A stretch of DNA of 17,820 bases from contig CAYRPN010000120.1 of NCBI GenBank assembly GCA_964426135.1, positions 1 to 17,820 on the forward strand. Direction: 5' to 3'. This stretch comes from CAYRPN01 sp964426135 (GTDB lineage Bacteria; Planctomycetota; Phycisphaerae; Phycisphaerales; Phycisphaeraceae). Shown piece by piece: positions 1 to 7,201 of this stretch (the stretch's first letter is position 1; every line of letters starts with the position of its first letter). The position numbers were made by a program, and so were the translations under genes. The notes beneath the pieces were generated by a model. That model made no database searches and had not been told where the DNA came from. It saw nothing but the letters and a program-made list of their open reading frames with translations.

Positions 1-2
1 GC

Positions 3-95
3 TTGTACCGCATCACGCCCCGAGGCCAGCAAGTGATGACGCCTGCCACCGCGGTCCGAACTTGCCATCGCACAGCCTTGAGAGCCGCAGCGTAA
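3..95 (+). CDS. Possible 3' end of an upstream gene (partial)
   Basis: An open frame enters from the window edge and ends at TAA 93-95, giving about 30 residues that begin LYRITPRGQQVM and end in ALRAAA. The Y-R-I-T-P-x-G segment resembles the last strand and wing of winged-helix DNA-binding proteins. That is an impression from a short stretch, not a family assignment. Another frame (2-139) is also open, so frame alone does not decide. The sequence left of the window is needed to tell a gene end from chance. Confidence 0.2.
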   Translation: MYRITPRGQQVMTPATAVRTCHRTALRAAA

Positions 96-139
96 CATTG
101 TTCAAAACGCGACAATCTGGAGACACTGTTACTTAGGGA

Positions 140-309
140 GGGGCAGGGGGAGGGTCGGGACGCACAAATTTTTAATCGCCACCGTTGCGCGACGGATGCC
201 GCAACGAACTGTTCGTCCCGAACCTCACCCGGCCTCGTCCCCCGGGGACTCGGCCACCGTCTCCCTGGAAGGGAAAGGGAGCAAGGCCCCGGAGAATCTG
301 GCAGACCCA
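140..309 (+). repeat. Composite dispersed repeat, copy 1
   Basis: This stretch matches the reverse complement of 9960-10148 over more than 100 bp. Shared blocks include GAGGGTCGGGACGCACAA, GGATGCCGCA, TGTTCGTCCC and CTCACCCGGCCTCGTCCCCC. Its right end, CCCCGGAGAATCTGGCAGACCC, is an imperfect inverted copy of the left end seen in the other two copies, which begin GGGTCTGCC and continue into CCGGGGG. The complete element would therefore have terminal inverted repeats. Copy 1 lacks the left terminus, so it looks truncated. No coding sequence is seen in it. Confidence 0.7.
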
Positions 310-389
310 CGGCGATGGGTGCGTGGCATCTACTGTGGGCCGAATCGAACTCCCCTCCCTTCTAGAAACGGGACCGAAATGAGTTCGCG

Positions 390-448
390 ATTTAGCCGGC
401 GGGCTTGCCCGCCGAGACGCCCTCGGCGGGCAAGCCCGCCGGCTAAAT
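390..448. repeat. Perfect 26-bp inverted repeat (REPIN-like, TTTAGC head)
   Basis: Arms 390-415 and 423-448 are exact reverse complements separated by a 7-nt loop (416-422). Each arm starts ATTTAGC and then contains its own smaller palindrome, GGCGGGC-TT-GCCCGCC. This layout of two inverted single-hairpin units is that of REP doublets. It lies 38 nt beyond the stop of the DUF1501 gene and could fold in its transcript, but no T-run follows on the minus strand. It is therefore not a textbook intrinsic terminator. Related TTTAGC-headed units occur at 4870-4974 and 7070-7093, with shorter TTAGC-headed relatives near 13440 and at 15976-16115. Confidence 0.8.
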
Positions 449-486
449 GGGGGACCGCCACCCTTGGCCCTTCCGGCTTGGCCGCT

Positions 487-1767
487 TTAGGCAAACAACT
501 CGCTGATGACTTTCGCCGACTTTTCCACCAGCGGCATGGGGCGCAGGCCGGGAGCGATGAACTCCTGTTCGGTGTCGATGCCCAGCACCTTGCAGACCGT
601 GGCGATGAAGTCGGGCGCGGTGACGGGGCGTTCGACGACTTCGTTGCCCGGTTTCTTGCCGTCCTCGTTGGTTTTGCCGACGGTGATGCCGGTGTTGATG
701 CCGCCGCCGGCGAAGACGGAGGTCCAGGCGTTGCAGAAGTGACCGTCGCCCTTGCCGGGGGATCGTCCGAACTCGCCCATCCAGATGACGAGGGTGTCCT
801 CGAGCATGCCGCGCTGCTTGAGGTCGCCGATGATCGCGGACATGCCGGCATCCATCCAGGGCGCGCGCTCGCTGATGCGCTTGGCGGCGCCTTCGTGGTC
901 GTCCCAGCCTCGGTGGAAGATTTCGACGAAGGACACGCCGGCCTCGATGAGGCGCCGCGCGAGCAGGCACGACTGGCCGAAGCGGTGGGGGCCGTAGGCG
1001 GCGCGAACGTCGGCGGGCTCGTCGTCGAGGTTGAACGCCCTCGCCTTAGTCGATCTCATCAGGCGCACGGCTCGCTCCAGCGCCGCCTGCTTGGCGGCGA
1101 CGGCGGGCGAGGGATACTCGCCGGCGAAGCGCTGCTCGCTGCGGGCGAGCATCTGCAGCCGGGCGTCCAGGTCGCTGCCGCTTTCCTTCAGGTTCTCCAA
1201 TCCCAACATCGCGTTCTGCACCGCGAGCGGCGCGTGGTTCGGCCCCATGTACGCCGGCACGCTGCGATAGAGTCGGCCGCCGTTGCCCTTGTCGTTGCCC
1301 GCGTCGATGGTGATGAACGAAGGCAGCTCCGTGTCGCTGCGTCCGATCTGGTGCGAGGCGATGCAACCGATCGCCGGATGCTCGAACGTGGTGGTGCGTT
1401 TGAAGCCGGTGTGCAGATAGTACTTGGCGTCGTAGTGGTCGTTGATCTCCGTCTTCATCGAGCGAACGATCGCCAGGTCCTTCATGGAAGCGGCGAGCTT
1501 GGGCAACTGTTCGACGATGTGAATGCCTGGCACAGCGGTGGGCATCGACTTGAACTCGCCGCCGGGCTTGGGATCGAAGGTGTGCTGCTGAGACGGTCCG
1601 CCGTCCATCCACAGAAGGATGCACGCTTTGCTGCGGCCGTTGGCGCGCGGCGAAGCCTGCGACGCGGCGGCGCGCACGACCGACTCGAACCACGGCACGG
1701 AAGCGCCGGAGATCAGGCCGGCGGCGCTGAGGCGAAGCAGATCGCGGCGGGCGAGCAGGGAGGGCAT
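487..1767 (-). CDS. DUF1501 family protein, Tat-exported
   Basis: This 426-residue protein belongs to DUF1501, a family related to the alkaline phosphatase/sulfatase fold and strongly expanded in planctomycetes. The N-terminus carries a twin-arginine signal (LLARRDLLRLSAAG, Arg7-Arg8), predicting folded export through Tat. Family motifs seen are ILLWMDGGPSQQHTFDPKPG near residue 50, a RGWDDHEGA segment, and VIWMGEFGRSPGKGDGHFCN near residue 335. The ATG at 1767 is chosen because it puts the Arg pair at residues 7-8. An in-frame GTG at 1779 would add METH. Neither start has a good Shine-Dalgarno site. It is second in a unit behind the DUF1549/DUF1553 cytochrome, the standard planctomycete pairing. 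The biochemical role of the pair is not established. Length is usual for the family. Confidence 0.9.
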   Translation of the reverse strand: MPSLLARRDLLRLSAAGLISGASVPWFESVVRAAASQASPRANGRSKACILLWMDGGPSQQHTFDPKPGGEFKSMPTAVPGIHIVEQLPKLAASMKDLAIVRSMKTEINDHYDAKYYLHTGFKRTTTFEHPAIGCIASHQIGRSDTELPSFITIDAGNDKGNGGRLYRSVPAYMGPNHAPLAVQNAMLGLENLKESGSDLDARLQMLARSEQRFAGEYPSPAVAAKQAALERAVRLMRSTKARAFNLDDEPADVRAAYGPHRFGQSCLLARRLIEAGVSFVEIFHRGWDDHEGAAKRISERAPWMDAGMSAIIGDLKQRGMLEDTLVIWMGEFGRSPGKGDGHFCNAWTSVFAGGGINTGITVGKTNEDGKKPGNEVVERPVTAPDFIATVCKVLGIDTEQEFIAPGLRPMPLVEKSAKVISELFA

Positions 1768-1792
1768 ATGAGTTTCCACGAAAAGAGCCTTG

Positions 1793-1882
1793 CGTAGGGT
1801 GGGTTGAGTCCGCGAAACCCACCACCGAGCGCGCCGTTGGCCGCGGGGAATGGTGGGTTTCGCGGACTCAACCCACCCTACG
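1793..1882. repeat. GTAG-headed REPIN-like palindrome, perfect 32-bp arms
   Basis: Arms 1793-1824 and 1851-1882 are exact reverse complements around a 26-nt spacer. Each arm begins CGTAG and folds on its own through GGTGGGTT and AACCCACC. The whole is two inverted hairpin units with GTAG heads, the published architecture of REP/REPIN elements mobilised by RAYT (Y1-type) transposases. No RAYT gene lies in the window. The element fills most of the 130-bp gap between the cytochrome gene and the DUF1501 gene, so it would be transcribed and could set the relative level of the two messages. Confidence 0.85.
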
Positions 1883-1897
1883 TCTATGCCTGCATCA

Positions 1898-3955
1898 TCA
1901 TCGCACCAGCATGAACTCGCTGCGGTTCACCAACATCCACAACACACCGGCATAGGCTTCGGCCGGGGTTTTCGCACCGGTCACATACGTCAGCGCGTCG
2001 CCGGCTTCCTCCGCCGTGGGCCGGCGCGAGAGCGTCGAGAGATACAACCACTCGATCACCGTCGCCGGCGGCGGCGCGTCGCCTTTGGGAGCCGGCACCG
2101 TCTTGCCGGGCTTGCCTTCCTTGTCGATCGGCGTGTAGGGCACTTTCGCGTAAGCGGCCAGCATCGGCCCGCCCGCCAGCAGCCTCGGATGGTTGAGCAT
2201 CGCCAGCATCTGCGGAATGCCGTGCGTGAAGTCCGCCGCGTCTTCCTCGTTGGTGCAGAACTTGCGCTGAAACTCGAGGTACTCATCGCCGACGGCGGCG
2301 CTCTCGCCGTTGGTGTTGCCGTCCTTAGGGTCGATGGATCGCAGGTCGAGTCTGGGATCGCCGTAGGCGAGCTTGAGTGAGTCGTAGAGCTGGTCGGCGG
2401 TCATCACCCGCGCGGGCATTCGGCCGAAGGATGCCACCAGCGTCACCGCCTGTGCTTCATTCTCGCCGGCGACGGGCTTGCTGCTGCGCTGATACGCCTG
2501 CGAGTTGCAGATGCAGCGGACAAGGTGCTTCACATCGTAGTTCGAGGCTTTGAACTCGCGCTCGAGCAGGTCGAGCAACCCCGGATGCGAGGGAGGATTG
2601 AGATCGCGCATGTCATCGACCGGATGCACGATGCCGCGGTTGAAGAAGTAGAACCAGGTACGGTTGACGAACGCCCGCGCGAAGTAGGGATTGTCCTTGG
2701 CGGTGAGCCAGTCGAGCAGCGCGGGCCGCATCGGGGTATCGCCGTCGGGCTTGATGTAATCGCCGCCGGGCAATTTGGCTGGGACGCGCTTGCCGACGTT
2801 CTTGAACGCGGACTTGGGGATGTCGATCGTGCCGATGGTCGCGGGATCGACGGGCTTGGGCTTCTTGTTGGGATCCTCGGGTTTCTTCGGGTCCGGTTTT
2901 GGAGGAGGCGGGACTTCGTACAGCTTGTTGAAATCGCCGTTGGCTTTCTTGAAGAACGCGGCAAGCTGCCAGAACTCATCCTGCGACAGCACGCGGTAAG
3001 GATCGTCGTGGCACTGGGCGCACTGGAACTGCACGCCCATGAAGAGCGAGGCGACGCCGCGCGCCGACCCGGCGGGACTGGTTTTGCCGGCTTCACCCAT
3101 CAGGCCCAGGGCGACGAGCTGCGGGTTGTTCTTGAGCTCTCCCTCCACGCCGATGATGGCGCGGGCGATCTTGTCCCACGAGTCACCGGCGTTGAAGCGA
3201 TCGCCCAGCCACTTGCCCAGGGCCCGCGTTTCGTTCACCGGCTGCTTGCCGCTGTTGGGATCGGAGGGCAGTTCCGGCGGGGCGATCCAGTCGCGCCACG
3301 TCCGGCCCAACTGCTCGCCGAACTGCGGCGAGGCGAGCAGCGCGTCGATCAGCTTCGACCGCTTGTCCGACGCGGCATCATCGAGGAACGCCGCCGCCTG
3401 CGCCGCCGTCGGAACGCGTCCGGTCAGGTCGAGATAAATGCGGCGAAGAAACTCGGCGTCGGCGTCGGCGGCGCGGCCGGCGGCGGCGAGATGGTCGCGC
3501 TTGAGCACCGCTTCGATCTGCGCATCGATCGCCGCCGCCACTTCGTGCGGGGCATGCGAACCGTCGCCGTTCAGCGCGGCCGCATCGTCGCGATCCTTCT
3601 TCACCGTCGGCAGCTTCGCCGCGATCCATCGCCGCAGCACATCCTTCTCCGCCGCCGTCAACTTCTTCTCTCCCTTGGGCATCTCGCCCGATTCGATCAT
3701 CTCCCACAGCGGGCTTCCATCGACATCGCCCGCCTTGACCGCCGGCCCGCTCTTGCCGCCCTTGAGCATCGCGGGGATCGAGCGCAGGTCCAGATCGCCC
3801 TTTTGCTTCAGTCCGCCGTGGCACCCCATGCAATGGGCGGTGAGGATCGGCAGCACGTCGCGCTCGAACGTGGCCGACTCGGCGCCGGGGGACGCAGAGT
3901 TCGTCAGGGCGACGCCCATCGCGGCGAGCAGGATGATGGGAATCGGTTGGTACAC
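1898..3955 (-). CDS. DUF1549/DUF1553 protein with planctomycete cytochrome c domain
   Basis: This 685-residue exported protein starts with a short hydrophobic signal (about residues 5-20). A cytochrome c-like domain of the planctomycete type follows, with haem motif CMGCH at 42-46 and a likely axial Met92 in GEMPKG. DUF1549 follows, with FLRRIYLDLTGRVPT near 169-183 and a second CAQCH at 312-316. A Pro/Lys-rich stretch near 345-370 leads to DUF1553 from about residue 405 (NPYFARAFVNRTWFYFFNRG, then HPGLLDLLEREF). The start is a GTG without a Shine-Dalgarno site. An internal ATG at residue 13 is possible but would shorten the signal. It precedes the DUF1501 gene on the same strand, a very common planctomycete gene pair of unproven function. 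An electron-transfer role is inferred from the haem motifs. Confidence 0.9.
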   Translation of the reverse strand: MYQPIPIILLAAMGVALTNSASPGAESATFERDVLPILTAHCMGCHGGLKQKGDLDLRSIPAMLKGGKSGPAVKAGDVDGSPLWEMIESGEMPKGEKKLTAAEKDVLRRWIAAKLPTVKKDRDDAAALNGDGSHAPHEVAAAIDAQIEAVLKRDHLAAAGRAADADAEFLRRIYLDLTGRVPTAAQAAAFLDDAASDKRSKLIDALLASPQFGEQLGRTWRDWIAPPELPSDPNSGKQPVNETRALGKWLGDRFNAGDSWDKIARAIIGVEGELKNNPQLVALGLMGEAGKTSPAGSARGVASLFMGVQFQCAQCHDDPYRVLSQDEFWQLAAFFKKANGDFNKLYEVPPPPKPDPKKPEDPNKKPKPVDPATIGTIDIPKSAFKNVGKRVPAKLPGGDYIKPDGDTPMRPALLDWLTAKDNPYFARAFVNRTWFYFFNRGIVHPVDDMRDLNPPSHPGLLDLLEREFKASNYDVKHLVRCICNSQAYQRSSKPVAGENEAQAVTLVASFGRMPARVMTADQLYDSLKLAYGDPRLDLRSIDPKDGNTNGESAAVGDEYLEFQRKFCTNEEDAADFTHGIPQMLAMLNHPRLLAGGPMLAAYAKVPYTPIDKEGKPGKTVPAPKGDAPPPATVIEWLYLSTLSRRPTAEEAGDALTYVTGAKTPAEAYAGVLWMLVNRSEFMLVR

Positions 3956-3957
3956 GA

Positions 3958-3992
3958 GGTGTGGAGGAATGGGGTGTGGAGGAATGGGGTGT
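3958..3992. repeat. 15-bp tandem repeat (2.3 copies) just upstream of the cytochrome gene
   Basis: The unit GGTGTGGAGGAATGG occurs at 3958-3972 and 3973-3987 and begins a third time at 3988. It sits directly before the GTG start at 3955. The leader of the cytochrome message therefore reads as pyrimidine-rich repeats and contains no ribosome binding site. Confidence 0.7.
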
Positions 3993-4066
3993 CGAGGCTG
4001 CCGATTTCGCGGTGACCGATACGGCGTGATCGATCAGGTGGAATCGTGCAATGGCGGCGGTGCGAG

Positions 4067-4096
4067 AATCTGCATGCAGATTGTATTGGGCCCAAT
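4067..4096. promoter_or_regulatory. Two adjacent perfect palindromes, candidate operator/promoter
   Basis: AATCTGCATGCAGATT (4067-4082) and ATTGGGCCCAAT (4085-4096) are both exact palindromes, two bases apart. They lie 112-141 nt upstream of the cytochrome gene start. On the minus strand the hexamer TACAAT (4085-4080), a fair -10 box, spans their junction; no convincing -35 was found at the usual spacing. Binding by dimeric regulators is inference. Confidence 0.35.
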
Positions 4097-4195
4097 GGAG
4101 GTTACAGCCGCAAGGAAAGCGATCCCCAGCCGCAGCCGAGTTCGAGAATATCCTTGACGCCGGCCCCCTAGCGCGCCGCGGCGATGGCGGCACAC

Positions 4196-4573
4196 CTACA
4201 GCCTGATGCCGGTTGCAATGAGCACGCCAACGGTTGCCGCGACGACCAGCGCGATGAGTGCGTGGCTGATCAACGCCATCGTTAATGATCGCCGAAACGT
4301 AATGGACAGTGTGAACCGATAAACCAGCGCCATGATGAAGAGGCCCGCAGGCATCGCGACTGTCAGCGTCTGCCAACCGAAGGACATCGTGCCGGTCACC
4401 GGATCCGTCGAACGCATCGCGAGGGAAACGATGCCGTTGACAATGCAGTACACAAGGCTGCCCGCGGTAGCCTCTCCAAATGTAGGTTCCGGCACGGAGA
4501 CCTCATCCTTTTCAAGTTGATTCAACGCCGCAACGGAAAACCTCATGAGCATCGCACACACAACGACGCTCAC
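4196..4573 (-). CDS. Small multi-pass membrane protein, unknown function
   Basis: This 125-residue protein is of no family I recognise. It has hydrophobic segments near residues 38-52 (AGSLVYCIVNGIVSLAM), 67-88 (WQTLTVAMPAGLFIMALVYRF) and 98-123 (ALISHALIALVVAATVGVLIATGI). The N-terminus is also moderately hydrophobic, so three or four membrane passes are likely. The start is GTG at 4573, preceded at 6-nt spacing by GGAGGG (4585-4580), which supports both the gene and this start. It is the clearest Shine-Dalgarno site on the minus strand here. Base composition looks less GC-rich than the neighbours. It lies 240 bp upstream of the cytochrome gene on the same strand, without overlap, so no functional link is implied. 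Confidence 0.65.
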   Translation of the reverse strand: MSVVVCAMLMRFSVAALNQLEKDEVSVPEPTFGEATAGSLVYCIVNGIVSLAMRSTDPVTGTMSFGWQTLTVAMPAGLFIMALVYRFTLSITFRRSLTMALISHALIALVVAATVGVLIATGIRL

Positions 4574-4665
4574 GAAGAACCCTCCGAAAAAAATAGCGAA
4601 CGCCCCCCCCGGACTGTTGAGCTAGCACCGTCATGGGTTGCCCTCCAATTGTTCATACCACTCAT

Positions 4666-4752
4666 CTACTCTTCCACCCTATACAGCCCCGTCTTGATCC
4701 GCAAATAAAACGCCTTGCCCGCGATCGCCAGTGGGGCCGCGCTATTGCGGTC
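4666..4752 (-). pseudogene. Remnant of a PQQ-type beta-propeller gene, C-terminal end
   Basis: Read on the minus strand, this stretch encodes NSAAPLAIAGKAFYLRIKTG followed by LYRVEE and a TAG stop at 4668-4666. It matches the pattern of the last propeller blade (TPIVxxGVLYxxTKxxLYxxE), comparable to TTPIVSNGVLYFATKSRLFA at the end of the intact propeller encoded next door (5023-6966). Upstream the frame loses any propeller character within a few codons. No start or other blades are present, so only the tail of a former gene survives. Position and strand suggest loss of a tandem relative. Confidence 0.55.
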
Positions 4753-4869
4753 ACGCGTCGGTGTCGGACACAATGAGGCACAAAACTGAAAACGCCCATG
4801 CACGAGTGTGCATGAATGAACTCCTGGTGGTGATGCAAGGCGATGTGCGAAAGAAGGCGCTGTTCGCCC

Positions 4870-4974
4870 CGTTTAGCGGATGCACCGCAGGTGCCTGTTC
4901 GAGCAACGACGGACTCCCGCGCGACGACAATCCAAGGTCAATCAGCCAGACGCCTGCGGCGTTTCCGCTAAACG
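4870..4974. repeat. Inverted pair of TTTAGCGGA-headed REP-like units
   Basis: CGTTTAGCGGA at 4870-4880 is mirrored exactly at 4964-4974. Behind each head a short GC hairpin follows: GCACCGCAGGTGC on the left, and CGCCGCAGGCG on the right read inward. The core CCGCAGG is common to both. Apart from this pair and the propeller remnant, the 449-bp gap 4574-5022 holds nothing I can identify. Confidence 0.6.
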
Positions 4975-5022
4975 TTGTTTGCGTTGAACTCGCCCTTGCT
5001 TGTCGTTGATCGCCGGGCACTT

Positions 5023-6966
5023 TCACTTCGTCAACTCCATCGCGAACAATCGCGACTTCGTCGCGAAATAGAGCACGCCGTTGGACACGATGGGCGTGGT
5101 GTACATCGATTCGCCCACGTCGTTCTCCGCGAGGATTCTCTTTTCCTTCGACAGGGAGAAGACGAGGATGCGGCCATGGTCGGTGCCCAGGTACACGCGG
5201 TCGCCCACGATCAGCGGCGAGCCCCAGACGCCTTCTTTCAGGTCGTGCGTCCAGTGCGCCTTGCCGGTGACGGCATCGACGCAGTGGACGACGCCGACGA
5301 AGTCGGGGGCGATGACCAGACCATCGTGAACAGCCACGGTGCTGGCGCTGCGGTGGAAGGTCTCGTCGAAATCGAGCTTGCCGTTCTTGTTCAGGTCGTC
5401 GCCGGTGTATTTCCATCGCGCTGCGGAGTTCACGTTCGGCTTGATCTCGTCGCCCGCTTTCACATCCGCTGCCAGCTCGCGCTTCGGCGGCACGGGCGTT
5501 TTGCCGGCGTCGTGTTTCGGGTTGAAGACCAGATGCGGGCTGACGTCGCCGCCGAAATTGCCGGCCTTCGTGAGATCGACGCACCACAATTCGCCGGCGG
5601 TTTCCGGCTTCTCGCCGAGGTGACCGGTGGCGACGAACAGCGAATCGCCATGGATCACCGGCGTGCCGATGATCGTGTTCCGCGGCCCTTGCCCCGGCTT
5701 GGCGCCGGCGTCGAAGTCCTTGGGGATGCAGTCGAAGCGCCAAAATTGGCGACTTGCAATCATCTCCGAGACGCCTTTGGTGATCGCTTGAATTTCTTTC
5801 GCGTTCTGACTTCCACGGACTCCTGCAGCCGTGCCTTCTTCCAATGCGACGCGCCACACCAGGTTGGACGAAATCTGTTGACTAGCCGCGATGGCGCGCA
5901 GCCATCCATCACCGTCGGTGTAAATCAGCCTTCCGTGCCGCGCATCGAGCACCGGAGACGACCACTGGCCAAAGAGCACGTTCGGCCCCGACGCTTCGCC
6001 CTTGACAATGAGTTTGCCGGTCGCCATGTCGAAGACGGCAACCGCCGGCGCGTCAGGCTTGGCCGTCTTCGTCGCCTTCTCATCCGCGCCGTTGGACGTG
6101 GAAACATAGAGATACGCGCCATCCCCCGTCACCGCCGAGTTCACGCCCCAGAGCGGTTCGACGCCCAGTTCCTTCATCATGTCGTAGCGCCAGATCACGT
6201 CGGCCTCGTTGGGGTTCGTGTTCGTCTCGTCCTTGACGGGGCCGTCGTTTTCCTTGTCGCGGAAGCCTTCGAGATCGAGGCAGACGACCTCGGCGCGGTT
6301 GGTGACGATGTAGACGCGGTCGCCTTCGATCATGGCGCTGGAGCAGATGCCGATGCCGGCCCAGTCGTGCTTGTCGCCGCCGGGCAGCTTGGCGCTGGAG
6401 AACTGCCAGAGGAAGGAGCCGTCGCGTTCATCGAAGCAGAGGAGCGTGCCCAGGTCGGTCTTGCCCTTGGGGAAGCGGGCGAGGTAGCCGGCGTCGTTGT
6501 TGGTGCCGACGACGATTTTGCCGTTGGCGGCGACGGGGTTGCCGTACGAGTTGGTGCCGAGGCGCGCGACCCATTTGATGTTCTTCGCCTGGTCGCGCTG
6601 CCAGTTGCCGTTGTCGTCGAACTCACCGATGGTCCAGGTCGTGGGAACTTTCGCGGCGATGGCGGGATCGGCGACGACGTTGTTTCGCATCGACGTTCGG
6701 CCCCACTGCGCGTGATCGCCGGGATGGATGCGCGGGCCGCTCGGCTCGCTCATCCGCATCATCGCTTCCATCATGCGCAAGTGGCCGGCCATGAGGCGTC
6801 CGGAATCGGTGCCTTGCTCTTGCATCATCGACGCCATCAGGCCCATGGCGGTCTGATCTTTCGGCGGCGGCGGTGGCTCCGTCTGGCAAGAGGTGATCGC
6901 GCAGATCGTCAGAACAGCGGACGAGGCTGCGATCCGCAGAGTATTGATAGGTGGATTTCGCCACAT
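5023..6966 (-). CDS. Lipoprotein PQQ-type beta-propeller protein
   Basis: This 647-residue protein is probably anchored to a membrane facing the periplasm. The start at 6966 (MWRNPPINTL) is chosen because it yields a signal peptide with lipobox AITSC (Cys27); the frame is open further upstream, but that part has no such features. Residues 40-73 are unusually Met-rich (about 10 Met in 34). Propeller-like blades run from about 115 (GNWQRD) to the end, with repeated GxxxWxF and TPxVxxGxxY patterns (FLWQF 185, PVIHGDSLFVATG 436, SPLIVGDRVYLGT 583, TPIVSNGVLYFAT 624). An EF-hand-type loop, DLNKNGKLDFDE, lies at 524-535. Residues 363-407 look like an insertion in a blade. PQQ is unlikely to be bound: this family uses the blade motif structurally. 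The substrate is unknown. Confidence 0.85.
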   Translation of the reverse strand: MWRNPPINTLRIAASSAVLTICAITSCQTEPPPPPKDQTAMGLMASMMQEQGTDSGRLMAGHLRMMEAMMRMSEPSGPRIHPGDHAQWGRTSMRNNVVADPAIAAKVPTTWTIGEFDDNGNWQRDQAKNIKWVARLGTNSYGNPVAANGKIVVGTNNDAGYLARFPKGKTDLGTLLCFDERDGSFLWQFSSAKLPGGDKHDWAGIGICSSAMIEGDRVYIVTNRAEVVCLDLEGFRDKENDGPVKDETNTNPNEADVIWRYDMMKELGVEPLWGVNSAVTGDGAYLYVSTSNGADEKATKTAKPDAPAVAVFDMATGKLIVKGEASGPNVLFGQWSSPVLDARHGRLIYTDGDGWLRAIAASQQISSNLVWRVALEEGTAAGVRGSQNAKEIQAITKGVSEMIASRQFWRFDCIPKDFDAGAKPGQGPRNTIIGTPVIHGDSLFVATGHLGEKPETAGELWCVDLTKAGNFGGDVSPHLVFNPKHDAGKTPVPPKRELAADVKAGDEIKPNVNSAARWKYTGDDLNKNGKLDFDETFHRSASTVAVHDGLVIAPDFVGVVHCVDAVTGKAHWTHDLKEGVWGSPLIVGDRVYLGTDHGRILVFSLSKEKRILAENDVGESMYTTPIVSNGVLYFATKSRLFAMELTK

Positions 6967-7069
6967 GGCTTCATGATACGGCGGGATTGAAAGGGGCTGT
7001 CGAATCTTTCTTGGCGAGCGCTCGGCCTGGGCGCGAGATTTCCTGTGAAGATCGTCCGCGGTGCGAAGA

Positions 7070-7093
7070 GCGGGGCAAGCCCCGTCGCTAAAC
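7070..7093 (-). repeat. Single TTTAGC-headed REP-like hairpin
   Basis: On the minus strand this reads GTTTAGCGA and then CGGGGC-TT-GCCCCG, a head plus a 6-bp stem with a 2-nt loop. It is closely similar to each arm of the palindrome at 390-448. It lies in the 235-bp divergent gap between the propeller lipoprotein gene and dacB. No confident promoter was identified in that gap. Confidence 0.6.
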
Positions 7094-7201
7094 GGCTGAT
7101 GGCAGGAGGCGCACTGCGTCCTGAAGATTGCAGGAAATCGCGATGGATTCCCGACGCCCGCTTCGCTAACCTGTGTTGTCACGCCGACATGGAGGTCGCT
7201 C

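Noticed and set aside
330..370. GTTCGATTC on the minus strand resembling a tRNA T-loop
   Set aside because: The flanking bases do not form a T-stem and no acceptor, D or anticodon arms were found.
390..448. Classical rho-independent terminator for the DUF1501 gene
   Set aside because: The stem is strong but no T-run follows on the transcribed strand, and the structure matches a dispersed repeat family.
4975..6990. Very long open frames antisense to the real genes (for example 4975-6990 plus, 196-1797 plus, 2525-4015 plus, 7265-8842 minus)
   Set aside because: They mirror genes with recognised domains, are rich in Arg, Ala, Gly and Asp with no family motifs, and arise from high GC in codon third positions.
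7099..7113. A CASCH haem-like motif in a 124-codon upstream extension of the propeller lipoprotein frame
   Set aside because: The extension runs through a REP-like hairpin and overlaps the dacB start, has no signal peptide, and would bury the clear lipoprotein signal at MWRNPP. The motif is most likely chance in an open GC-rich frame.
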